A DNA stretch of 64,000 nucleotides, from positions 77,763,249 through 77,827,248 of the forward strand of contig OZ038423.1 of the NCBI GenBank assembly GCA_964036155.1. Direction: 5' to 3'. The notes below the pieces were generated by a model. That model worked only from the letters and a program-made list of their open reading frames with translations, made no database searches and was not told where the DNA came from. The DNA is from Diploscapter coronatus. Its lineage: Eukaryota; Nematoda; Chromadorea; Rhabditida; Rhabditidae. This document shows positions 50,801 through 60,700 of the stretch, piece by piece (positions within the stretch are counted from its first letter, which is position 1; each line of letters starts with the position of its first letter). The position numbers and the translations under genes are program-made.

Positions 50801-50955
50801 TTCAAAGTAGAGTTTGGTCTCGAGACATTATGAACGCGTGGATATTTTAGGTGACTGACGCGGTGACGAATGACTCGAAAATGAGTGGAAACGAGGAGAG
50901 CGACGATGACTGCGTGGGCGGCAAGAGGCTCAGAATTGCCACTGATGAGGATTGA
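41263..50955 (+). CDS. Gln/Ala/Ser-rich protein, probably nuclear; family not recognised
   Basis: Sixteen exons join in phase: 41263-41516, 41563-41918, 44318-44571, 45081-45261, 45407-45480, 45528-45606, 45788-45973, 46769-46913, 47223-47326, 47823-47939, 47993-48141, 48277-48463, 48746-48859, 49405-49594, 50145-50257 and 50851-50955 (TGA), about 868 residues. The N-terminal half is Gln-rich, with a (Gln-Ala)30 run followed by poly-Gln and poly-Ala, as in transcriptional co-regulators and prion-like proteins. The C-terminal half is Ser/Pro-rich, with a possible helical conserved segment LASILMMSYLNNCMQQVQTT, then DFSCRPVDPIFKEAREELDR, and an acidic then basic end GGKRLRIATDED. No DNA-binding domain is visible. 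The 5' end is unresolved: an in-frame TAG lies at 41228-41230, so coding must enter by an acceptor at 41230 or 41262, or begin at ATG 41336. Confidence 0.75.
41673..41852 (+). repeat. Coding hexanucleotide repeat, (Gln-Ala)30
   Basis: Thirty tandem six-base units of the form CAR GCN (CAGGCC, CAGGCT, CAAGCC, CAAGCA, CAAGCT). The 5' half mixes several unit types and the 3' half is nearly pure CAGGCT, which suggests recent local expansion. It is flanked by CAG/CAA runs (poly-Gln) and by GCTGCAGCAGCAGC (poly-Ala). It lies wholly within one exon and keeps the frame. Confidence 0.95.
41919..44317 (+). other. Second intron of the Gln-rich gene
   Basis: 2.4 kb, AT-rich with purine-rich plus-strand patches near 42190-42440 and 43060-43160. 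No exon, RNA gene or repeat recognised. Like the RGS introns, it could contain further first exons. Confidence 0.45.
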
Positions 50956-52555
50956 AAACTTATATCAGCAATACCTGTAAATCGGCCACATTTACAATGT
51001 CACTTTGGCTAAATATTTGTAAACCCAGTTCACATTATCTGGAAAAGAGAACTACAACAATATTTAGCAAAAAGTAACTTTAAAGTAGTCAATTCTGCTT
51101 GATACCTCAGCAATTCAAGAACTTGTTGTATTTATAAAATAGCGTCGTCAAAATTCACTCCTTTATGCGATCATCATACGAAATTTGAGGATGCAATATA
51201 GAAATGTAAACGGTGTTCTTTGACTATCATATCGCCATTTCACTATGACAGTTTCTTACGATTCTTGAATGAGATCATGATACGATAGGCCAAGATGTGT
51301 ACATAGGGATCAAGAATTTGTTTGCATCTTGTGTATTTCCTATTTCCTGCTCAATTGTGATTCTGCTTGTTTTTATTTGTTATTTCACAGAATTTATATT
51401 ATTAACCGACTCGACATATTTCAGTAATCATCATTCTATAGATATATCTACAAGGCCTTTCTACTTATTATAAGCCAATTGCATTAGCCGAGGATATTCC
51501 GATCAGATTTTCTTGATTAAATATCTGAGCTGATGATCTTCAGACAGTGCTAGAATATTAGAACCTGAAGACTGATATTTAGAGAATCATCGGCATAATT
51601 TATCAATCTTTGACCAAATGTGGAGATTCTATGGATGTTTAAAGAATTCCGAATTTTTCCGATTTGCATCTCCATGTCCCTCACCAAACCACATTTGCTC
51701 CAAAATCAAAATGAATTCAATTTGATTGCGCATTGCGATATTCTCTTCTCGTTGTTAGCTGTGTTGTTGTTGTTGTTGTATGTCAATCGATTTGCCAAAC
51801 CATTTGATGCCTTGAAACTGTTCTGAGTGTTTCATTCATTGTCAATTGTCACATCGTTGTCAGGGTAAATGAAATTGGAGTGATCGATCTGAAACCATTT
51901 CTGCCGATCATTATTCTTTAGCATTTTCGATGACAATCTATGATATCAGTATTCGATCACTGCCGATCCCTGAATGTCAATATCTGTCAAAATGTCTCAT
52001 TCCCCATTTCTCTTCCTCTCAATTCATCATTTTAACATGCTCTTCATTTCCAATGGCTTTCAACTTCTCTCCACATTTGTAACAAGTCGTGTGTGCGTGT
52101 TTCATGCAAATTTATGCTGTTTTATATGAAAACATCAAATCATGCTTTTCTACATACATTATGAAGAATTGTAGTGAGATAAAGTTTTATTCTATCATAA
52201 AAATGCTATAATTCTTTAAACCTCCAACCTTCATGACCAAAACACCTTATTGGACCATAGCTAAACTAAATTATATAGCAAAACGTACATTGGAGGGAGA
52301 AATCTTTCATAATAGAAACTCGCCAAAACGATGATGAAAATTTCATTCTTCGATTTCTCGCTCTTCGAAATACGAATTGCCAGAGCAATTTGCCCTGCTC
52401 TGTATGTGTATTTTCATAGGCATTACTAATCAAACACTGCACAAATTGTATGTACATTTGGTATGTCAAACCACTCATTCTTTACTCAAGAGCTATATTT
52501 TATATCAGTCAATGAAATATAAATAAAAGTGATTATTCTGAACTTTGTTGAAGTA
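50956..52555. other. 3' flank and intergenic sequence, no gene recognised
   Basis: AT-rich sequence between the convergent ends of the Gln-rich gene (plus) and the small secreted-protein gene (minus). It presumably includes both 3' UTRs. A TTTATT near 52186 would read AATAAA on the minus strand but is far from the stop. Confidence 0.5.
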
Positions 52556-53033
52556 TTACTTGATCACAAGACAACGACAATCGTAAAGAGTGTTGTAGGT
52601 GTAGCGAAAATTCATACATCGGCCTGGACAATAATTTTCGGGATCCATACATTTTCTGAAGATGAACTGTAATATTAAATGCAATAATTATTCTAATGAT
52701 TGTTTGCACTGAAAGAAATATCTCGGTTGCTCGAAGTAACAAAATACAAATGACATTATTTTCACCAAAGTTCATACCTCGTGAAGGTATTAAATCCACA
52801 AACATGTGGGGCCAAAGTGCCTTCATTCATCACAGGAATCGGATTAAATTCGGGGACTTTGCCACTACGAATGTTCCCCTACGAGTATTTATAAAATCGG
52901 CGTAACTTTTGTACGAAATTACCATATTTGCACCATACCAATGGTTTGGATAATATGGTCCTTGAGCGAGAACTACTGATAATTCAATCGATAAAACGAG
53001 AAAATGTAGAAGTCTGGTTGTGACTGCATGCAT
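52556..53033 (-). CDS. Small secreted cysteine-rich protein
   Basis: Three minus-strand exons join in frame: 53033-52923, 52878-52778 and 52655-52556 (TAA at 52558-52556), giving 103 residues. Introns are 44 and 122 bases with GT-AG ends (acceptors ACTCGTAG and CATCTTCAG). The first exon starts with a typical signal peptide: MHAVTTRLLH, then a hydrophobic core FLVLSIELSVVLA and a likely cut before QGPYYPNHWYGANM. The mature C-terminus carries six cysteines in the order C-x8-C-x6-C-x3-C-x11-C-x-C, suggesting three disulphides in a compact extracellular domain. No homologous family is recognised, so it could be a structural, antimicrobial-like, signalling or cuticle-associated peptide. Frame continuity across all three exons, the signal peptide and the cysteine spacing make the gene likely. 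Confidence 0.75.
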
Positions 53034-53899
53034 GTTGATGTAATAACCATAACAATCAGAATCAATAGCATAAGGGGCATGAGTGATTGTGATTTACACT
53101 CTTAGAATCTCTTACCTCGATTTTCAACTGATCTGCAAAATACTTTGAATTATCGGTATCATTGAAACCAACTTGTACAATCAAAGTACTGAATCTGCTA
53201 CAGAAACGCATCAGCAATGCCATTTTACAAGTTCAATTTCAGACAATATTGTAAATCGCACAACATTCATGACCTCACGATATGCGAAGTAGTATAGGAA
53301 AAGAAATCCTAGCCATACACACTATTCTGCATATCTTGAGGTCTTTGATGTTGTGCGGTTTCCGAATAACGATTTCACACACTGATGTAGAAATCGTTCT
53401 TTTTGGTTTATTTTCATGATCCTGCTAGCCGAATTAATTGATTTATTCTCGTTTGAAAAACTAGCAACTACTGCTTCAGTCATTCAGAAAGGCTTTAAAA
53501 TATTGACTGTTTATGCCCAATTGGTATCAAATCAACTTGTCGCTGCACTATATAAAGTGGCAGGTCAGGTTATTGGACTCATTTGCATTCTGTTCAAATT
53601 CGAACGATGCCATATCCATCAAGGGTCCCTTATTTGCTCAACGTTTTCTCCTATCAAATTTCTAAATTTATATAGTTGTATACAGCTTGAGTAGTACAAA
53701 AACTTTGCCTGTGTTAAACGAGTTTTTATATTTATGCTATGAATAAATCAATCTGTAAGCCTTCATGTTAATTCAATACATCGTTGAAAAAATTGAAGAT
53801 AAAATCTTTATTTCATTGGAAACTCTGATATTCTTGCATCTAATCATCACAATCGAAATGGAATAAATTAGGGCACAATGCACTAGAAAATCGTGTCAG
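53034..53899. other. Intergenic sequence between divergent small genes
   Basis: About 0.87 kb AT-rich between the secreted-protein start (minus) and the candidate small gene (plus), so a possible shared bidirectional promoter. No further gene recognised. Confidence 0.4.
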
Positions 53900-54377
53900 A
53901 TGAACTTTCAAATTCCATTAGCTAGGATAAACTTTGACGCGACTTCATTGGATAAAAACATCTACCTCTTAGAAATAATTCGTATTCGAAGGGAAAGAGA
54001 CAAAAGACTCGAATAAAATGTCGAATACGAAAAATCCGTTGATAAAATTTTGAGCTCCTCGGAAGCCGAAGTGATAATTTGTAAGGCCGCTCTGCTGCAG
54101 ACACAAAATCGATCAATTAATAGTCTGATAAGACAAACGATAACATTGAATGATATCAGTAAAATTAAGAAATTCGAACAACTAACAAAATTTGAGTGAC
54201 ATCATCGTTTTCTTAGATAGTAAAATTTCAACAGATTCAGAAAGCGACGATGATTTTTTTAAATCGCTAAAATATGAAAAAAGAAAGGCGACGAGGAATG
54301 CGATCACAGAATTTTCACGAAGTTTTTCAGAAATTAAAAAAAAAATCAGAAATATTATGCATTCCGAAATGCAATAA
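53900..54377 (+). CDS. Candidate small charged protein with an in-frame TAA
   Basis: An ATG at 53900 opens 38 codons (MNFQIPLARINFDATSLDKN, then a basic stretch IRIRRERDKRLE), stops at TAA 54014-54016, and then continues in the same frame for 47 coding-like codons (SVDKILSSSEAEVIICKAAL, QTQNRSINSLIRQTITLNDI). A 58-base intron with good signals (GTAAAA ... TTTTCTTAG, 54159-54216) joins in phase to a final exon with an acidic then basic tail (STDSESDDDFFKSLKYEKRK) and TAA at 54375-54377, overlapped by AATAAA. The spliced frame would be 137 sense codons plus the internal stop. It may be a recently broken gene, a gene whose true start lies in an unseen exon, readthrough, or an artefact. No family recognised. 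Confidence 0.4.
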
Positions 54378-54378
54378 A
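54373..54378 (+). promoter_or_regulatory. Possible poly(A) signal of the candidate small gene
   Basis: AATAAA overlaps the terminal TAA of the small two-exon gene on the plus strand, as seen also at the RGS stop. Confidence 0.3.
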
Positions 54379-54758
54379 ATGACTAAGCTTTGTGTAGCAA
54401 ATCGTATCGAAATAACACAGAAAACCGCCTAGATTTCAGAAAAATTGATAATTGAAGGGTAAATACAAGTCAAATGTTGGGAAGATACTGTACAAATACC
54501 GCTGAATTAGCATAGAAAGTAGAAGAATAGAAAATGAATACCGTACTCAATATAGACGACAAATTAATTTGGACCGCGTATTGGAAAGGAGAAAGAGTTG
54601 AGATTTGATTTGCCAAGCAAATTTCGTCCTTTTCTGATCAGGATTCGAGAATTCGAGAAAATCGAAGGATCTTTCGAAAATTCTTCAACGAATCAGAAAT
54701 AGCACGGGCAGGAAGGTCGAGGTTGATTTGTTTAATTCCAAACGCCTGACTGACTGTT

Positions 54759-57700
54759 CTATCGAGCATCAGACAACTGAACTCCAGAATCTGTCGTGTC
54801 GTTTCCGTCAGTTTTCTCCTGGAATTACATTAGTTGGAATCATAAATAAACCAAGCTGTCTTGTGTATAACTTTCTAAAATTCTAAATATCGACTCGATG
54901 GGAGTTGAATGTTCCTATTCGAACGATGATGCATCATGATATAATGAAATGTTTTCTTTCGAGGAAGTGGGTTCTAACCCAACGAAATATCAAATTGACG
55001 ACGATCTGTTTCAGATTCGTCTTACCTCAACAAGCCCTTCGAGAGTGGGCACTTTGATGGCCATGTCAGCGATGAGCGCGTTCATGTCATCCGAAGCGAG
55101 CGAGAGCGCGTCTCCGTTTGAGCTGGCTGAGCCATGCGAGTTCTATAAACAAGAAATTCTTAAGTTATTAGATTTTTTAAACAGCAATGTCTCACTTTCT
55201 ATCAATTTAGCAAATATTTATAAAAAAAAAAATCCCTAATATTTCTTTGTTGATTTTTAAAAGTTCTACCGTTTCATCATCCAAATCGCACACCGAACTG
55301 CCTCTCAGTTGGTTTCGAGTCCATTTTTCGGCCTTCTAAAAGGAATTTTTCCAAAAATATTTGAGGATCAAATTTTACCTTCAACTCTAATTGTGCAATA
55401 CTCTGCTTCAAGTCCTGAATGCTCTGCATGGCTTCTGAATATTTCAGTCGCTCGTTGATGCACTCCTCCTTTAGTTCGCCTTCCCTCTGCACGAATTTGA
55501 TCTTCTGCTCTTTCAATTCATTCTCGAGCTCTTTCCTGGTCTAAAATTGAATTATTCGAAATTATCGCCAAGAACAGTTCTTGGACAATTTGGAAAAAAA
55601 CAAGACGACAAGACATACAAAATAGTATAGGGTAGGCTAGAAGAAAGGTATTGCATGTTTTTTCAACACTTTCGCCGTCTTGTTTTTTGCAGGCTGCCAA
55701 ATTCTTACCTTCTGAAGATTCTCCATCTCCTCCCGCAATCGCTTCATCTCATCGTCCTGTCGCTTCAGCTGATTCGTGCAGACGTGATTTTGTGTTTCGA
55801 GCTCCATCACCTAAATTGTCAGGTAAATAATTCAAAGTCTCACTATCAGCAATAGAAATAAGTGAAGTTACACTCAGATAAGGGTTCAAATAAGATGCAC
55901 TTAACCTATAGTACTTGTTTGATAACCTCATATAACAAAGAGAAGTTTGAAAAATCAACTTTTCCTATTTGATTTATCTTTCGAATTATTTTCAAAACTG
56001 CCAACCTTCTGCCTCATTTCCTTGAGTTCAGCCAGTGTGTCGATTTCTTTGATCCTCACCCCCATGAGCTGATCTTCCAGCTCCCTGACAGTGATTCCAT
56101 TTGCCTCTTCCTCCGAAGGACTTCCCATCAGCGAGGCTGTGATCTTCGCCAACTTCGCCCTTGCAGAATTCAGCTGCCCAATGGGCGGAGAGGGCTGCTC
56201 CTTTTCTTTCGACTCTTTCGGTGGCTCTGCAGTCTCAGACGTGGGCGATTGATCGAAAGCTCGGTCATGGACGTATTTCTGAAACAATTGCCTTCATAAA
56301 TGAACATCTCTGCAGGAAACTCAGAAACTTGATAAAAAAGCAACGCTTTAGATTTGATGTTAGACGAAATGTGAAAATGAAACTGATTTGACAGAATTTT
56401 CCCAATCGATAGTCGGCTTTTCACGATTTCATCGTTTGCTCGTTACGCTAAATGAGCTTATTGTGCAAAATATTCCATATTTTCTTCGAAATCGAGCTCC
56501 TACGATTCTTTCAAAATCCCTTACCGCCCACTGCTGCTCCAATTCAGCCATCCTCTGTCGCATTTCCTTCAGCGCCAGGCTGCTCTCAGCCTCTCTCATC
56601 TTGACGGAGATCAGCTCCTCCTGCAGTCCGGCGATGCCTTCTGATGGCTCGTCCTCTCGCAATCGCTTGTTCGCAGATTCCAGTTCCTGAATTAGAGTGT
56701 GAAGATCTTCTATATTCTTAAATGTAAACTTTTTCTATTCATTTGAATCAATTAAAAATCGACCATTGAAACTTCCGAAACCTCCAATTTTACAGATAAC
56801 AGATGGACAGACAGATGAAAACATAAAATTCATCTTCAGATATTTCGCAATTCCTTGCTTCTTTCCTCCATTTCAACCGGTTTCCCCATCCAATTTTCTC
56901 CTAATTTGTCATTTTTCGAAATGCATGAAGTGACAAATAGCATTTCCCCTAATAGATTACTTTGCAGAGATCCAGAAAATTTATGTAATGCATTTTGTTT
57001 TGTCGGAAGGAATTATAAATTCATGCTGAACGTTTCCTGCAGAAGTAGTGAAACTCGAAACCTGTCGCGTAATTTTTCGCACCACTCAGTTTGCTGATCG
57101 AATGTCACAAATCCGAGTCTGAGATGATATGTCGCAGAAGTGAAGGAATGTGAAAGAAGTAAATTTAGAAATGAGCGAACGAAAATAGCTCGAGAAACAA
57201 TTCGTGATGAAGGTTGTTTTCCTTCGCTATCTTTAAGAAACTACTAAAAAGAAACTTTTTCATAAAGCTTCTATTTGCGAGATATTTTTCAATTTCAGAT
57301 AAACTACTGCCATATGGCAACAAAGTTCGAAGAAAAAGCACCATCTCAATGCTATGAAATCCTGCGTTTTCTTAATTTAAAAAGCTAAAGCAAGCATTCT
57401 TTACTTACCAAGACCCTATTCTTGGTCTCCCTGATGGTGTTTTCACTATCAGCCTGTCTGGTGTGAGCATCGATGAGTTCCTGCGTGAGGGAATGGATCC
57501 TCTCGATCATGGTCGTGTCGTCAACTTGGATGCCCATCTCCACGAACTCGTCGCGCTTCGTCGAGGACAACTCTCTGAATCATCAACACTATACAACTTC
57601 CCAAAAATATACGACAATGCATGTGTCATTTCATTTCTATTCAAGTTTCAAAAGGAATTGTATTCGCGGAATTTCAAATCAATTCTAGAGGATTGAAAAG

Positions 57701-60700
57701 GAATAGTGAAATGTTTTGAAAAACTAAATTGAAATCAGAAGAAATCAAAACGAGAAGTAAAATCGCGAAATTAGGTTTTGTACTACACTTATTTTTCCGA
57801 ATCATATCTGAGATGATAGATCTTGAAAAATGACCTGATAGTCTCATAGGCATCCTCCAATTTCTTGTGCGCATCACTGTTGATATCTCGCAATTTGCTC
57901 AATTCGTGTGCAATGTTGATGCAGTTTTCGGCCTCCTTTGCCAAATTCACCTGAATTGTTTGCTCTAGTTTCGAGGAGTCTTGCCGAGCGGTTACCTGGC
58001 CCTTGACGAGTCTGTCGGCCAGCGCAGAGGATTCCGCTTCGAGATAGTCGATTCGCTGCCGCAACAGACGGTTTTCCGTGCGCAACCTCTGGAAATTCCG
58101 ACAATCAGTAAAATCAATAATAATCTATAAAGTTCAGTAGAAATCTACATTTCGATAAGGTCATATTCTGAAGTGAACATTGATTTGTTCATTTGAATGA
58201 AATATTTTCCAAAAAATCTTCGTTATATCAAATTATTCGAATAAACTCGAGCTCAAAAATCTAGTTTTAAAATTGTCATTCTGTTCCGTTTCTTTGTTTC
58301 AATGACCTTTATCACCTCATTTTCGTTATCAGATTAGATGAAATTTAGTGTTTTTGTAAAAAAATTCGTAAGTGTGACTGATAGATAAATGAATTTGTCA
58401 ACTGTCCGTTCATTTTTATGAACCACTTTGTTATGATTTCGATTTGATTGAAGACTGAGACCTGAATAGATGATAAATAGCAAGAAGACAGGCAGGGGAA
58501 TTGATTTGCAGATTTGGCGCAGCAAGACAAGCCCTGTCACGGGATCAGAAGCATGAAGGGAAGAGATTCTGAGATTCACACAAAACCGCAAATATCCCTT
58601 AGTTCCTCTCGTCTGCGATTATCTTTTCCACTCATCTTCATCGCTTTTCTGCTTATCAATCAATCAGTTTAACAGGCATTTCGCTTGTTAATTGCAGGGA
58701 CGAGTGTCAATAGTTCGAAGCAACTCGAAACCGCTTGGCAGAATTTGCGAGATTTTAAGAGACTGACAGGAGTTTGGAAATTGAACTTATCCTCACATTT
58801 TGTTTTACGAATTTCAAAGATGAAAGGGAAATTTGAGAAAATAATGAGTAAAGTATTGAAATTGGCAATTCTTGCGATAAAAACACGTTCTTTCAATAAC
58901 TAAGGTCAAGATAGGGATAAAATTTGCAATTTTGTCAATGAGCATCAAACTTTATCATTGCTAAAGTTGACTATTTTGACTAGCTTCGAATTACCATTTA
59001 CTAGGTCTCTTTCTTTTGCTTTGCGTGTCAAGGCCGTACTTTTTCTTGGCGATTAATCGAGAAAAGTCAAAAATACACAGCTTTTCGATTTTGATTTGGA
59101 CGCCGCTCACAACAAAAGGGAGTCAGTGAATGCAAATAGAACAGGGAAAAGCTGAACGGCCGAAGGGAAACCACAGATGAACAGAGCAGATGTAGAAATG
59201 CACGGAGGGATTGCACGGATGTTGGAAAAATACGAAGCTGGGAAATAAGCAAAACACAAGATTTTTGAAGATGATATCAAAAACGCTTGGCTTCTGCCGG
59301 AGATATTTCCAAACTGATGAAAAATCATTGTTTTATTCCGATCATGATTGTTTTTATTTCCAGAAATTGTCACTCATTACCATGAGTCTCCTAAAAGTTC
59401 TAAAAAAATGTTATTCAATAGGCTCGTGATCGAAAATTCAATGGTATTCAATATTTGAAACTCATAAATCTATTCAATTCATATTTGCCAGACTATTCAT
59501 TGAATGTCCGATCTATATGCTTCCCTCTCATTTTCACATTTCCGTACATATTCCCTGTCACTGGGACTAGGGCTATATTTATGACTGCCTGTGGATAATT
59601 GCGAATTTGCACCGCTCACTGGACAAAAAGGCTAGCGAAAGGGGAGGGAATATGAAAGAGGACCAATTCGCATGTTAATCGAAGACAAAAGATGAGCACT
59701 TCTAGTGCCCCTTTTAGAACAAATGGTGGCAAAATTCAAGGAATATTCGGCAGAATTATAAAGTTCTAGGAAAAAGTATTAAAAAGCTGTAATAAAAATG
59801 CTGCTAAAGTATAGAATATCGTAAAGGTTCCGAGAAAAAATGACCTATTTTTACACGAAATTACACTACTTTCATTTATTTCGTGATTTTTTTCTAGCAA
59901 GAATCGTTTGAAAGTGAGCGTCAAATTACAACTTGCGAGCATACAAACATAAGAAATGTTGGATAATGGATAATGTAGGAAAAGTTGTGTTTCCCGAGGC
60001 AAAGAGCAAGGCGCCTTGTATTTCATTTTCTCGACTTTCTCACTACCGCTGTATTCTTGTATTTCCTCCCGTGTCTCTTGTGTGTAGAACGTGAAATTGA
60101 AGAGGTTGATTGAAGAAATGAAGACATATTGAATCGAGAAGAGAATCATCAAGTGCACATCAAAGATCCAGGCAGATGGAGGGCAAGACTGGATTATTCC
60201 GGATCAGAAAAGATCGATTTCAATCGAAGTAAACTAGTAATCGGTGAATATTTCGAAATAACAAAGGCAAGAAAGACTTGTAAAACGACAATAGAGACAA
60301 ATTTCGCGGGCCGATGAAGCGTGTGATTTGATAATTTGATAGGAAAAGTCAGAAAAATGGAGGATAATTGATTTCAGATAAGGAATTGGAGAACTTCTAA
60401 TAGCGAAACGGTGGATTGTAGTGAGAGAATATTGATTCGAAGTGATAAAAAATTAAACTTCTTTACCTTCTTCGTCCAAGTGAACTTCTTTTTCATTCGG
60501 ACTTGACGGAGTTGCATTTTTCCCTATGGAAATTTCGAATTCAGAACGACAAATTGTCGAGGCCTCGAATTCAAGAAAATCGACCGATTAGCAATTGACA
60601 GATGGAGATTTGACACAGGAAATGAATCAGCCTGTAGAGTGCAAGAGAATTGCGGAAAGCAGAGAAAACGAAGAGAAACAGAAAAGCCAAAGAAAAATAG

